This document shows positions 1 to 9,412 of a DNA stretch of 64,000 nucleotides, piece by piece. Made by a program: the position numbers and the translations under genes. How positions within the stretch are numbered: position 1 is the first letter of the stretch; each line of letters starts with the position of its first letter. The notes below the pieces were generated by a model, which did not search any database, was not told the origin of the DNA, and saw only the letters and a list, made by a program, of their open reading frames with translations. The stretch comes from Methanosphaera sp. WGK6 (GTDB lineage Archaea > Methanobacteriota > Methanobacteria > Methanobacteriales > Methanobacteriaceae). The stretch spans positions 1 to 64,000 of the forward strand of contig NZ_JRWK01000008.1 of the NCBI RefSeq assembly GCF_001729965.1, given 5' to 3'.

Positions 1-70
1 AAGTGTTTATATTAATTCCATTCTAAAATAAATAAAATTTTACATGAACGAATTTATTTTTGGATGACAT
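1..70 (+). repeat. Dispersed MITE-like element, copy R0 (left part cut by window edge)
   Basis: The stretch from about 26 to 68 (AAATAAATAAAATTTTACAT, then ATTTATTTTTGG) aligns with the right half of the elements at 13381-13484 and 21691-21796. Only the right half is inside the window. No coding potential is visible. Confidence 0.5.
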
Positions 71-581
71 TTCAACTTAAAAAAAAAAGTAATTTAGACA
101 TGATAAATAATTACTGAAATTTTTACATCAAATTATCTCAAAAAATAGACTATTTTAACATAGTACATTATCAAAAAATAGAAAAATAAAAATAAAAAAA
201 TTAATCTATTATTAACTTAAAAGAACGTGATTTTATTAATAAGAATTATATGAATGTAAATTATATTAAAATACAATAATAACTAATTATATTTTAAAAT
301 AATCATTTAAAACTATCTAATTTAAAAATAAATAAAAACATAAAAACATAAAACAACATTTGAAAAACAGATATTATTCCACCTATTTTTCATGAAATAT
401 GATATTTGAAAATGAAAAACATTGAATAAAAATAATCTAAAAATAAAAAACTGAAATTTGAAAATCAAAATAAACATTGAAAAATTTTGAAATAATAATT
501 TTAAAAGTCAACATTTGAAAAACAAAAATCATCAATTATAATAAGAAATAAGAATAGATTATAATAATAGGAAATGGTATT
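71..581. other. Non-coding AT-rich leader region with repeated CATTTGAAAAAC-type motifs
   Basis: No gene is seen. The stretch holds a perfect 16-bp direct repeat CAACATTTGAAAAACA at 354-369 and 510-525. Related shorter versions (TTTGAAAATGAAAAACATTGA-like) lie between about 403 and 490. A weak ribosome binding site (GGAAATGGT, about 571-579) precedes the gene at 582. The repeats could be an operator region for that gene, which looks like a DNA-binding protein; this is inference. Confidence 0.4.
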
Positions 582-1307
582 ATGACAGAAGACACCGTGC
601 GAAAAACTATTAAATTAAATGCTAAATTATGGGATGAATTTCAAAAGAAAATTGAAGAAGAATATGGTACAACATATAAACATACATCTGAAGAAATTGA
701 AAAAGCAATTGAAAATTATAATAATAAAGACATTACTGAAATTGAAAAAACAAAGACAATTATTAAAGAATTAGAAGATGAAAATAAGAAACTAAAAAAT
801 CAAAATTCAGAATTAACTTCAGAAAGAAAAAAACTTGAAAAACAGCATACTAAAAATACTAATAAAATAACTGAAAATGGAAAGCTAATTGAAAAACAAG
901 AAAAAACAATAGTTTCTTTAGAAAATAAAAATAAAGAATTAAATCAAAGTATTCAAGAAAAAATAAATGAAATTGAAAATTTAAAAAAAATAAATCAAAC
1001 ACAAGAAAAACAATTGAAAACACTAACTGAAAATAACACTACTCTCGAAGAAAAATACATACAACAAGTAGAAGAAACTAACAAACAAGTTCAAGAAAAT
1101 ACAAAAATAAAAAATAAGCGAGAACATGCACAAGAAAGACTTAATAAAACACAAGATGAACTAAATGATACATTAAAACGATTAGAAAAATACAGTTATG
1201 CCATAGGACAAGTCCAACATATGAATTTAATAGATAGAATCTTTAATAGATTACCAGAACAAATTAAAGAACTACAACCTGCACAAAATGAAAAAAAAGA
1301 AGAATAA
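582..1307 (+). CDS. Predicted DNA-binding (ribbon-helix-helix-like) long coiled-coil protein
   Basis: The first 45 or so residues (KTIKLNAKLWDEF..., then YGTTYKHTSEEIEKAIENY) resemble the archaeal ribbon-helix-helix type of N-terminal DNA-binding segment: a short beta strand, then LWDEF helix and an EIEKAIENY helix. Residues about 50-200 are a Lys/Glu/Asn-rich heptad-like coiled coil with no loops. The last 35 residues (QVQHMNLIDRIFNRLPEQI) are less charged and may be a small C-terminal unit. I do not recognise a named family. It stands alone, in the opposite direction to mptD, behind a long repeat-bearing leader. A DNA-bridging or regulatory role is inference only. Confidence 0.75.
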   Translation: MTEDTVRKTIKLNAKLWDEFQKKIEEEYGTTYKHTSEEIEKAIENYNNKDITEIEKTKTIIKELEDENKKLKNQNSELTSERKKLEKQHTKNTNKITENGKLIEKQEKTIVSLENKNKELNQSIQEKINEIENLKKINQTQEKQLKTLTENNTTLEEKYIQQVEETNKQVQENTKIKNKREHAQERLNKTQDELNDTLKRLEKYSYAIGQVQHMNLIDRIFNRLPEQIKELQPAQNEKKEE

Positions 1308-1316
1308 ATTAAAGAA

Positions 1317-1676
1317 CTAATCTTTTATATACATTATAGGATAATTCAATTCTTCATCATATGATATACATGTACATGTACAAATTTCATTAACTTTAGT
1401 AGTTATCTCAACATAAAGCATATTCCCTTCAAGAGAAGTATAATTCATAGTACCAGATGCTTTTTTAATCAAATCTTTATTAAGAGAAACATGTACATCC
1501 ACAATTGCAGGTTGTAATAATATACTTTCTTCTATTGCTTTTTCAAGACTATCACATGTATCAATATTAACAGGTGTTCCAATAAATTGATGATATAGTG
1601 CACCCATACTAATCCCACCTTCAAAAATTGCTCGTTCTCTATCAGATAAATTTTTAAAATAATTATCTTCATTCAT
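1317..1676 (-). CDS. mptD: Archaeal dihydroneopterin aldolase MptD
   Basis: The 119-residue protein matches the archaeal MptD (former DUF372) family in length and in the conserved opening block ERAIFEGGISMGALYHQF-GTPV, followed by LEKAIEESI and QPAIVDVHV. MptD cleaves 7,8-dihydroneopterin to 6-hydroxymethyl-dihydropterin, a step toward tetrahydromethanopterin, the C1 carrier of methanogenesis. It is not homologous to bacterial FolB. The start has GAGTGATTAT just upstream, a good match to the archaeal anti-SD. It ends only 9 bases from the convergent coiled-coil gene. The family assignment rests on recognised sequence blocks, not on a search. Confidence 0.82.
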   Translation of the reverse strand: MNEDNYFKNLSDRERAIFEGGISMGALYHQFIGTPVNIDTCDSLEKAIEESILLQPAIVDVHVSLNKDLIKKASGTMNYTSLEGNMLYVEITTKVNEICTCTCISYDEELNYPIMYIKD

Positions 1677-1718
1677 ATATAATCACTCATTTTAAAGTAT
1701 AAACATAGTTTTTTTAAA

Positions 1719-2855
1719 TCAACTTGATAAATTTACCCATGATGGTGCATCATAAGTAGGTATTGTTAGTATAATATTATCCATGTTTTTCAAAATATTT
1801 TCCACAGAATCACGGGGAACCTCTACCATAATAATATATTCAACATCCAAATCACCTAAATTAGCTAATCGTTCATAATCCGATAATCTCCACCCATAAT
1901 TATTTAATAATAAACCAAGTTGAGAGTCATTTAAGGATCCTACAGATTTAGAAGATAATATTTGTTCAATATCCAAATTACTAGATTGTGATATATTAGT
2001 TAAGTTAGATTGAGCAAATTCAATATTTGAATCAATACTACCTGAATCTTTAGAGCGTAGTATCGAAACTATAATTGATCCACCAACTAATTTACTTGTT
2101 TGATTATTAGTAGATTGAAATAGATTTGTTGAATTAACAGAAGAATTATTAGATACATTTTCATTTTCAGACAGTTCAGAACTTTCCATATTATTCATAT
2201 TATTCATATAAATATCCACAACATCACCTTCTCTTACTAAACCACTAGCTGCACGTTTTCTATTGATACTTATTGGAATTATCACTGAATCCACCTTATT
2301 AATCTTCATATCTGCAAGCTCATGAGTTGTTGATGAATTAATATATACTGTTGCATTACCCACAGACATAATATTACTTGTTCCATTAAAAGTTAATTCA
2401 ACCCTATTATACTTATCCTTAACTTGATCTAATTGATCAAGTAATTGATTCTTTAAAACTGGATATGCCATATCTTCAACATCAATTTGTTCTAATTCTT
2501 CCATAGAACTTGCAGAATCTATTCTAGATAATAATGCTTGTTTTACAGAATTATCTGATAAATTATCTTCAAATATTGAATTTACTTCATTTATTTTGAT
2601 ACTTTTCTGAGTATTTAATTCAGCCATATTTGGACTAAATATTAGAAAATAATAACATATAGAAAACAGAATTGTTAAGATTAAAAAAACAACCACAATT
2701 CCAGTGAAAAGTTCCTTATTTTGATTAGTTAAATTTTCAAGATTTCGTTTACGAAGTGATTTTTTATTAAAATTATTTTCAACAAATAATAAATCATCTA
2801 ACTGATTATATAATAATTTTAATTTTGATTTTATTTGTTCTACTGATTTTTTCAT
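1719..2855 (-). CDS. DUF515-like membrane-anchored protein
   Basis: A cytoplasmic N-terminal part of about 48 charged residues precedes a single membrane segment at about 51-73 and a long extracellular domain. Residues about 165-215 (VYINSSTTHEL..., IPISINRKRAASGLVREGDVVDIY) look like a SAF/CpaB-type fold, where secreted pilus-assembly proteins carry a similar V-x-x-GD-x-VDI motif. A Ser/Asn-rich low-complexity stretch (about 218-255) is followed by a C-terminal EYIIMVEVPRDSVENIL domain. This matches my memory of DUF515 proteins of Methanobacteriales, which have no established function. It lies next to archaetidylserine synthase, but the 75-base gap makes an operon only possible. Confidence 0.65.
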   Translation of the reverse strand: MKKSVEQIKSKLKLLYNQLDDLLFVENNFNKKSLRKRNLENLTNQNKELFTGIVVVFLILTILFSICYYFLIFSPNMAELNTQKSIKINEVNSIFEDNLSDNSVKQALLSRIDSASSMEELEQIDVEDMAYPVLKNQLLDQLDQVKDKYNRVELTFNGTSNIMSVGNATVYINSSTTHELADMKINKVDSVIIPISINRKRAASGLVREGDVVDIYMNNMNNMESSELSENENVSNNSSVNSTNLFQSTNNQTSKLVGGSIIVSILRSKDSGSIDSNIEFAQSNLTNISQSSNLDIEQILSSKSVGSLNDSQLGLLLNNYGWRLSDYERLANLGDLDVEYIIMVEVPRDSVENILKNMDNIILTIPTYDAPSWVNLSS

Positions 2856-2930
2856 AACATATATTAAATAATGAATATTAAAATAAGAAATTAAAAAAAA
2901 AGAAATTAGAATAATAAAATATATTCCATA

Positions 2931-3692
2931 TTATCGTTTAAATAGAGATTGTAATTTAGATGTATCATTTGATTTATTCCTAATTCTAGTTAAATCCAGA
3001 ATATTAGTTAATCCAGTTAATTCATAAAGTAACGTTCCAAAAATATAAATTATCGTTAATACTACCAATAAATATGAAGGAATTAAATATAATACCTCAT
3101 TAACCCCCGGAATTAAGCATAATATACATAATAATCCACAAATTATTATAAGTTTCATATCTTTAATTTTTGGATAAGGTATTTCTGAAATCATTAAGAT
3201 TGAAACTATTATTATTAATACAGATATAATTAAACTATTCATTACGGAAGATAATAACAATCCAGATAATAAAAATGATGTTACAGGTATTGGTATTCCA
3301 ACAAATGTTTTAGTAGGACCTACTTGCTCAACAAGCATTGTATTATATCGTGTAAGTCTTAATACTCCACATAATAATACAATTATACATGGCACAACTA
3401 TCCAATAACTACTAGACAAGGTATATAATATAACAGCTGGAGCTACTCCAAAAGAAATTACATCTGCTAATGAATCTATATTTTCACCAAATATTGTATT
3501 TATAGGATTATGATTAAATTTTCTTGCTAATGTTCCATCAATACTATCAAATATTACTGCTAATATTAATAATTGAGCACATAATATTGAGTTACCCATA
3601 AAAATAGCAAATATGGCTAACAATCCACATACTGCATTAGCCATGGAAGCTACATCTGCTATAGTAATCATTTTTAAGATATTACTTTCCAT
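2931..3692 (-). CDS. Archaetidylserine synthase (CDP-alcohol phosphatidyltransferase family)
   Basis: The CDP-alcohol phosphotransferase signature is complete: DSIDGTLAR, then FGENIDSLAD (D-G-x2-A-R-x8-G-x3-D-x3-D). These are the CDP- and metal-binding aspartates. About eight hydrophobic segments indicate an integral membrane enzyme. In Methanobacteriales the PssA-type member of this family joins CDP-archaeol to L-serine to make archaetidylserine, and the length (253) fits. The start is supported by GAGAGGAT five bases upstream of the ATG. It is divergent from rnhB across a 222-base AT-rich gap. A different polar head-group substrate cannot be excluded from sequence alone. Confidence 0.82.
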   Translation of the reverse strand: MESNILKMITIADVASMANAVCGLLAIFAIFMGNSILCAQLLILAVIFDSIDGTLARKFNHNPINTIFGENIDSLADVISFGVAPAVILYTLSSSYWIVVPCIIVLLCGVLRLTRYNTMLVEQVGPTKTFVGIPIPVTSFLLSGLLLSSVMNSLIISVLIIIVSILMISEIPYPKIKDMKLIIICGLLCILCLIPGVNEVLYLIPSYLLVVLTIIYIFGTLLYELTGLTNILDLTRIRNKSNDTSKLQSLFKR

Positions 3693-3864
3693 CTAAATCC
3701 TCTCTCATAATATTATTTATTATGTTATTATTTTTGTTGTAAATAATAAATATTAATTTTTATAATAAAATTTCTTTTACAATTCTAAAACTTATAATAT
3801 TTAAAATATTTTATTAATAAAATTACTTATAATATCCATTTAATTTAAAAATTGTAAAACATAG

Positions 3865-3873
3865 TATATATAT
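3865..3873 (+). promoter_or_regulatory. TATA box of rnhB
   Basis: TATATATAT preceded by A-rich sequence. Transcription would start near 3895, which leaves about 20 bases before the ATG at 3915 and about 80 before the ATG at 3975. Confidence 0.4.
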
Positions 3874-3974
3874 TTTTAGAAACAAAATAATTTAAAAATA
3901 AATTAGATAACTACATGAACTTATTTAAACAAATACCATTTATAACTAAAAAAATAATTCAAGGAACAGGAAAT

Positions 3975-4607
3975 ATGGATATAAATGAGGATAGTTTAGT
4001 ATTAGGAATTGATGAAGCAGGACGAGGATCTGTAATTGGACCTCTTGTTATTGGTGGTGTATTAATGCCTAAGAAAAAAACCAGATTTCTAGATAGAATC
4101 GGTGTTAAAGATTCGAAGAAGTTAAGTAGTAAAAAAAGAACAGTTTTATCTAGAAAAATAAAGAAAATAGCTAAATTTACAACATTCATAATTAATGCAC
4201 AAGAAATAGATTATATGCGTAATAATGGAACTAATCTAAATCAAATAGAAACCAATGGAATGCAAAATATAATTAACCAAATGAATCCAGACATATGTTG
4301 TATTGATTGTATTGATGTTAATGAAACTCGTTTTCATGACAATATACAAAAAATAAATCAAGATATGAAAGTAATTACTAAACATAAAGCAGATGATATT
4401 TATAATATTGTTTCAGCTGCATCAATTATAGCTAAAGTAGAACGTGATAAACAATTAGCTATTATTAGAAGTGAATATGGTCCTGTTGGGTCAGGATACC
4501 CTAGTGATAAGAACACCATAGATTATCTTAAAACAATAAAAAACAATGAATTTCCACCAATTGTACGTCAAACATGGAGTACTATTGAAAATATGAAAAA
4601 TAGATAA
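3975..4607 (+). CDS. rnhB: Ribonuclease HII
   Basis: Degrades RNA in RNA-DNA hybrids and removes single ribonucleotides. The catalytic Asp-Glu pair sits in GIDEAGRG, further acidic residues in CIDCIDVNE and KADD, and the family block VSAASIIAKVERD follows. I chose ATG 3975 because it puts GIDEAGRG about 10 residues from the N-terminus, as usual, and GGAACAGG precedes it. An in-frame ATG at 3915 would add 20 residues and lies closer to the predicted transcription start, so it stays possible. Downstream come the exbB-like, exbD-like and purO genes in the same direction. Confidence 0.9.
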   Translation: MDINEDSLVLGIDEAGRGSVIGPLVIGGVLMPKKKTRFLDRIGVKDSKKLSSKKRTVLSRKIKKIAKFTTFIINAQEIDYMRNNGTNLNQIETNGMQNIINQMNPDICCIDCIDVNETRFHDNIQKINQDMKVITKHKADDIYNIVSAASIIAKVERDKQLAIIRSEYGPVGSGYPSDKNTIDYLKTIKNNEFPPIVRQTWSTIENMKNR

Positions 4608-4748
4608 ATACAAGCATGACTTCACTTAATAGTCAAAAAAGTTAAATTTAATAAATTTATATAATAAAAAAATTAGACTATATAATATATATTAACAAAA
4701 TTTAAATCTGAATCTTAGTTTATATTTTCAGATAGAGGAGTTAATAAC

Positions 4749-5591
4749 ATGGACGTTATACAACCAATTATTTCCACATTGCATGATATTTTATCTATGT
4801 TCCAGAGTGGTGGAATTATAGTATATATACTTACAATAATAGGACTTTATGGTTTATTTCTTGCAATTGAAAAAATACTTTATTTACGTCAAGCATCCCA
4901 AGTTGACTTATCTGAAATAATGATTATTGTTAATGAATCGATGGCCCATGGAGGTTCTCTAGAAGCATTACGTGCTATTGGTAATTATAAAACTCCAAAT
5001 TCACGTATTATTTCTGAAGCTCTTAAAATTGGATATAGAAGTAAATCAGAAGTAGAAGATAATATGGAACAAGTATTCATTGTTGAAATGAGTAAAATGA
5101 TGAATGGTCTTTCAACAATACAAACTATAATTGAAGTTGCACCATTAATTGGATTAATAGGTACTGTTATAGGAATGTGGTATACTTTCAAAGAATTAGG
5201 TGTTAATAGTGATATGACACTTATGGCAAATGGTATTTACATTGCTATTATAACAACTATCTTTGGATTAGCAGTTGCAATTATACTATTACCATTATAT
5301 ACTTATATTAAAAGTAAAATAGAGACTCAACTAGATAATATCGAAATTGCTAAAAAAATGAGTAATTGGAGATATGCTGAAATGAAAGTTTGGATTGAAT
5401 CTGATAAAGAAGAAGTCATATCAGCATTACAAGAATCTCCAGGTATAATTAGAGTTAAAGAAATTGATGATGGTCAAGCAAATCTTAAAATAGACATAAA
5501 ACCAAACATGCTAGAAAAAGGTATTAAAACAATTATACGTGAACGTTCTGATACATCAAGTAGAATCGTAGAAAGTAAATTAAAACAATAA
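4749..5591 (+). CDS. MotA/TolQ/ExbB-family proton channel protein
   Basis: Three membrane segments are visible (about 22-43, 122-145 and 155-185). The diagnostic TolQ/ExbB stretch is between them: IEVAPLIGLIGTVIGMW..F, followed by a GIYIAIITTIFGLAVAI segment. About 90 soluble residues follow. In bacteria this family forms a proton-conducting pentamer around an ExbD dimer and drives work at the outer membrane or the flagellum. Here the partner gene follows 12 bases later with its own GGAGAT site. TATAATATATA at about 4680 is a likely promoter. No TonB or outer membrane exists in this kind of archaeon, so the target is unknown. Confidence 0.85.
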   Translation: MDVIQPIISTLHDILSMFQSGGIIVYILTIIGLYGLFLAIEKILYLRQASQVDLSEIMIIVNESMAHGGSLEALRAIGNYKTPNSRIISEALKIGYRSKSEVEDNMEQVFIVEMSKMMNGLSTIQTIIEVAPLIGLIGTVIGMWYTFKELGVNSDMTLMANGIYIAIITTIFGLAVAIILLPLYTYIKSKIETQLDNIEIAKKMSNWRYAEMKVWIESDKEEVISALQESPGIIRVKEIDDGQANLKIDIKPNMLEKGIKTIIRERSDTSSRIVESKLKQ

Positions 5592-5603
5592 GGAGATAAT
5601 TTC

Positions 5604-6029
5604 ATGACTATTGATACTAAAAGGTTTAAGGATAGAATTGAACAACAAACCCCTAATATAAACCTAGTACCTCTTCTTGATGTTATATTTACAGTTATGA
5701 TTTTTTTACTCGTACTATTAAGCCAACAACCTTTGAATGATATAGATAATTATACACAAGACCAGATATCTGCAAAACCTACAAGTCAAAGTGGTAATTC
5801 AGATTATTATTTATTACCATTGAATGGATTAAAAAAAGTTACAGTGAATGGCGTTGACTATTCTGATAATATTAGAAATGGTGCTATCGCAGTACATACA
5901 AGAGTAATGGATGAGGGTCAGATTATAATGGACTCCTCTACTGGAACAATATCGATTCAGTCGCCAGAGGACTTAGAAGATATTGCAGTTAAAGCACCAG
6001 CTAGCACCAGTAGTAGCTCGAGTACGTGA
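5604..6029 (+). CDS. ExbD/TolR-family proton channel partner
   Basis: Short cytoplasmic N-terminus, one membrane helix (about 21-42, NLVPLLDVIFTVMIFLLVLL) containing the conserved helix aspartate (D26 here), then a periplasm-type domain of about 100 residues. This matches ExbD/TolR in length and layout. The helix aspartate is the proton-carrying residue in the characterised bacterial proteins. The C-terminal end is a low-complexity Ala/Ser/Thr tail. It is immediately downstream of the ExbB-like gene and 36 bases upstream of purO, so all three are probably cotranscribed. Confidence 0.85.
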   Translation: MTIDTKRFKDRIEQQTPNINLVPLLDVIFTVMIFLLVLLSQQPLNDIDNYTQDQISAKPTSQSGNSDYYLLPLNGLKKVTVNGVDYSDNIRNGAIAVHTRVMDEGQIIMDSSTGTISIQSPEDLEDIAVKAPASTSSSSST

Positions 6030-6065
6030 TGAATAATTAAAAAAAATAAAAAGAGGAGATAAAAA

Positions 6066-6674
6066 ATGTATCTTGGAAGAATAATTTCAATAGGAAGTAA
6101 CGATGAAGGAGTTTATGCATCATATAGAGTATCTAGTAGATCATTTCCTAATCGTCAATCAATCGTAAATGAAGAAAAAGTAGCTATCATACCTACTGAA
6201 GGATCAGAAGACGATATCTATAAAAACCCATACATAAGTTATAATTGTATTGATATAATTGATGATATCTGTGTTGTGACCAATGGTTCTCATACTGATA
6301 TAATAGCAGGAAAAATAAGAGAAGGTATGAATATGCGTGATGCTGTTGCATTATCATTACTTGCAATGGACTATGAAAAAGATGATTACCACACACCCCG
6401 TATAGGTGGAGCCATAAACATGAAAGGTGAAGGATATATTGGTATTATTACTGATAGTGGTATGGAAGTTAAAAAAGTAAACCCTGGTGAAGCATACTAT
6501 GTATCTGTATATGAACATAACACACCTAAAGAAGTAGAGTATAATGTAAAAAATGCTACTGAAGCTACTGAATACATTTATGATAAAGGTATTTTTAGTG
6601 AATTCACCCATCCTGTAACCTCATGTGCCGCATTTGGTAAAGACAAATGGGAAATTGATGTTAAAAATCCTTAA
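6066..6674 (+). CDS. purO: Archaeal IMP cyclohydrolase PurO
   Basis: Catalyses ring closure of FAICAR to IMP, the last purine step, using an archaeal fold unrelated to bacterial PurH. The N-terminus MYLGRIISIG and the YRVSSRSFPNR block are hallmarks of the PurO family, and the length of 202 residues is typical. A GAGGAGAT site lies six bases before the ATG. It sits at the end of the ExbB/ExbD-like group, an arrangement that I recall also from other Methanobacteriales. Confidence 0.88.
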   Translation: MYLGRIISIGSNDEGVYASYRVSSRSFPNRQSIVNEEKVAIIPTEGSEDDIYKNPYISYNCIDIIDDICVVTNGSHTDIIAGKIREGMNMRDAVALSLLAMDYEKDDYHTPRIGGAINMKGEGYIGIITDSGMEVKKVNPGEAYYVSVYEHNTPKEVEYNVKNATEATEYIYDKGIFSEFTHPVTSCAAFGKDKWEIDVKNP

Positions 6675-6811
6675 ATTCTTTTCCTCACTATTTTTTTATA
6701 CTATTTTATTTGAATTATTTTGAAAATAATTGTTATATTTTTATTTAAAAAAAAATATAATTATAATAAAAAGTAATTATATTAAAATTATTTCTTATTT
6801 TATGGAAGTTT

Positions 6812-7582
6812 ATGAAAATGAATTTAGAAATTATAGGAATTAAAGAATTTCCACTTATTAAAAAAAATGATAATTTAGCTGAAATTATATATGATACCCT
6901 CTGTAAAAACAATATTCGACTAAAAAAAGATGATGTGTTAGTACTTGCAGAAACAGTAGTTTCTAAAGCTGAATGTAATTATGTTAAGATAGAAGATGTT
7001 AAACCTTCCAAAGAAGCATATGATATATCTGATAAAAGTAATAAAGACCCAAAACAATGCCAAATTATTCTGGATCATACAAAGAAAATGATTAGATGCC
7101 AACCAGGTTTAATTATTACTGAAACAGAACATGGATTTATCTGTGCTAACTCAGGAATTGACAATAGTAATTGTGAAGAAGGTTATGTTACACCACTCCC
7201 AGTAAATCCGGATAAAAGTGCTAGAATAATAAAACAATACCTTGATAATAAATTTAATACTGAAATAGGAGTTATTATTTCAGATACACAAGGAAGAGCA
7301 TGGCGTGTTGGTGCAATTGGTGTTGCTATAGGTATTAGTGGTTTACATCCAATTACTGATTTTAGAGGAAGCACTGATCTTTATGGGCAAGAACTAATGA
7401 GTACAATTGAAGGTACTGCTGATGAACTTGCAAGTGCAGCATCTCTTATTATGGGCCAGTCAAATAGTGGTATGTGTCTTGTTTTAATAAGAGGTTATGA
7501 TTCCTCATTAATTAGATGTAAATCTGATGAATCAACAATTCAAGAAATTATCCGTGACGAAGAAAATGATGCTTTTAGATAG
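6812..7582 (+). CDS. cofE: Coenzyme F420:L-glutamate ligase CofE
   Basis: Adds the first and second glutamates to F420-0 with GTP, giving coenzyme F420-2. Recognised from the N-terminal IIGIKEFPLI block, VLAETVVSKAE and ISDTQGRAWRVGAIGVAIG, all conserved in CofE, and from the usual length of about 250. GGAAG precedes ATG 6812; ATG 6818 is a close alternative. The next gene, cofD, begins 8 bases after the stop, so the two F420 genes are cotranscribed. Confidence 0.9.
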   Translation: MKMNLEIIGIKEFPLIKKNDNLAEIIYDTLCKNNIRLKKDDVLVLAETVVSKAECNYVKIEDVKPSKEAYDISDKSNKDPKQCQIILDHTKKMIRCQPGLIITETEHGFICANSGIDNSNCEEGYVTPLPVNPDKSARIIKQYLDNKFNTEIGVIISDTQGRAWRVGAIGVAIGISGLHPITDFRGSTDLYGQELMSTIEGTADELASAASLIMGQSNSGMCLVLIRGYDSSLIRCKSDESTIQEIIRDEENDAFR

Positions 7583-7590
7583 GTGATAAT

Positions 7591-8493
7591 ATGATTACTA
7601 TTCTTTCAGGAGGTACAGGTACTCCCAAATTATTACAAGGTATTAAAGAAGTGGTTAATACTAGTGAACTAAATATTATTGTTAATACACTAGAAAATGA
7701 TTATTTTTCGGGAGTGTATGTTTCTGCAGATATAGATACTGTTCTTTATACTATGAGTAATTTAATTAATGATAAATTATGGTATGGTCGTAGTGATGAT
7801 ACATTTTATACACATGATACTTTAGAAAAACTTGGTTTTCATGAAACCCTACGTATTGGTGATAAAGACCGTGCTTTAAAAATACAGAAAACAGAATTAA
7901 TGAAAAAATATACACTACAAAAGGCAGTAGAAATACAAAAAAATGAACTAGGTATAAATGCAAATATACTTCCAATGAGTAACAACGAATCACAAGTTTC
8001 AATTAAAACACGTGAAGGTTTAATGAATTTTCATGATTTTCTAATAACCAACCAATCAAGCCCCGAAGTAGAAGACATCATATACTCTGAAGTTGAACCA
8101 GCAGAAGGTGTTATTGAGTCTATTGAAGAAAGTGACCATGTGATAATTGGACCCTCAAATCCTATAACATCAATAAATCCTATTATAAGTATGCCTGGCG
8201 TTAAAAAAGCATTAAAAAAAACATATGTTACTAGTGTATCTCCTTTTATAGGAGATGATGCTGTCAGTGGTCCTGCAAGTAAATTCATGAAAGCAAAAGG
8301 ATATGATAGTAATTGTGTTGGTGTTTGCTTAGTGTATAAAGATTTTCTTAATCATTACATAATAAATAATACTGACAATAAATATAAAAATAACATAGAG
8401 AAAATGGTACCTGAAGTATCTGTAGAGAATATTATATTAAAAACTATGGAAGATAAAATAAATTTAGCTAAAAAGATACTTCAAATAGAATAA
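7591..8493 (+). CDS. cofD: 2-phospho-L-lactate transferase CofD
   Basis: Transfers the phospholactyl group from lactyl-diphospho-guanosine to the deazaflavin FO, giving F420-0. The N-terminal ILSGGTGTPKLLQG nucleotide-binding loop, NTLENDYFSGVYVSADIDTV and the IGPSNPITSINPI motif are characteristic. A perfect GGTGAT site directly follows the cofE stop codon. Some N-terminal positions vary from the textbook consensus but the motif order is intact. Confidence 0.9.
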   Translation: MITILSGGTGTPKLLQGIKEVVNTSELNIIVNTLENDYFSGVYVSADIDTVLYTMSNLINDKLWYGRSDDTFYTHDTLEKLGFHETLRIGDKDRALKIQKTELMKKYTLQKAVEIQKNELGINANILPMSNNESQVSIKTREGLMNFHDFLITNQSSPEVEDIIYSEVEPAEGVIESIEESDHVIIGPSNPITSINPIISMPGVKKALKKTYVTSVSPFIGDDAVSGPASKFMKAKGYDSNCVGVCLVYKDFLNHYIINNTDNKYKNNIEKMVPEVSVENIILKTMEDKINLAKKILQIE

Positions 8494-8544
8494 ATTATTA
8501 TACTAATAGGAAATTATTTTGAAAAAATTAATTAAAGTGATTGA

Positions 8545-9303
8545 ATGATACAAATTACATTAATACAAATAGATAATTATGGACCTTGGACTGTTACACC
8601 AAATCCACGAACAGAACCCGATTTACAAGCTCTACAATCTAGATTATATGGAGATTTAGAAAGAGAATTTGGTGCACATGGAGGAATAGTTTTCTTCAAC
8701 AGATTTGACAATTTAATAGCTGTAAGTAATGGTATGAATTATGAAGACCATGCTTTAATTCAAAGATCAATTAGAAACAGATACCCTATTACAATTAGTA
8801 TGGGCATAGGTACTGCAGAAACTGCTATTGAAGCTCAAAAAATTGCTACAGAAATGATACAAAAAGGTGGAGGAGCACAATCATCAGAAAGATGTGAAGT
8901 ATTAAATATTGATTCATTAGCTAATGATAATGATAGTGTACAAATTGCACATATTGATATTGATGATATTACAACAACATTAACTGATATTGAAACAGCT
9001 TATGATACATCAAAAATAGTATATAAAGTACTTTATGAACTAATGGAAGAATTATCAAATATTGGTGGAATGTGTTTCTTTATTGGTGGAGATAATTATA
9101 TGTCACCATCTAATGGAATTTCAGAAGATCAAATAAGAGATGCTCTTAAACGTGTTGACAAAAAAACAGGTGTTACTCTAAAAGCAGGTATAGGTATTGC
9201 TAAAAAAGCTGCCCGTGCTGCTGACTTAGCAGACATTGGATTAGAAGATATTAGAGCAGATGTTACTGATGATTCCGTGCTTGTATTCAATGACTTAAAT
9301 TAA
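8545..9303 (+). CDS. arfA: GTP cyclohydrolase III (2-amino-5-formylamino-6-ribosylamino-pyrimidinone phosphate forming)
   Basis: Archaeal enzyme opening the GTP ring for riboflavin and F420 (FO) synthesis. The start MIQITLIQIDNYGPWTVTPNPR-type block and FGAHGGIVFFNRFDN are diagnostic of the family. Two repeated halves (FNRFDNLIAVSNG and FIGGDNYMSPSNG) reflect the duplicated ferredoxin-like, cyclase-like domains. It follows cofD closely, which fits a shared role in F420 supply. The symbol gch3 is also used. Confidence 0.88.
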   Translation: MIQITLIQIDNYGPWTVTPNPRTEPDLQALQSRLYGDLEREFGAHGGIVFFNRFDNLIAVSNGMNYEDHALIQRSIRNRYPITISMGIGTAETAIEAQKIATEMIQKGGGAQSSERCEVLNIDSLANDNDSVQIAHIDIDDITTTLTDIETAYDTSKIVYKVLYELMEELSNIGGMCFFIGGDNYMSPSNGISEDQIRDALKRVDKKTGVTLKAGIGIAKKAARAADLADIGLEDIRADVTDDSVLVFNDLN

Positions 9304-9412
9304 AATTGAATTCCTTTAAACCCCTTTTTTAAAAATTTATTAATTTTGAACTTTTTTTTAAATAATATAACTATTAGAAGTAATAATAAATGAAATAATA
9401 TGGTGTATTAAA

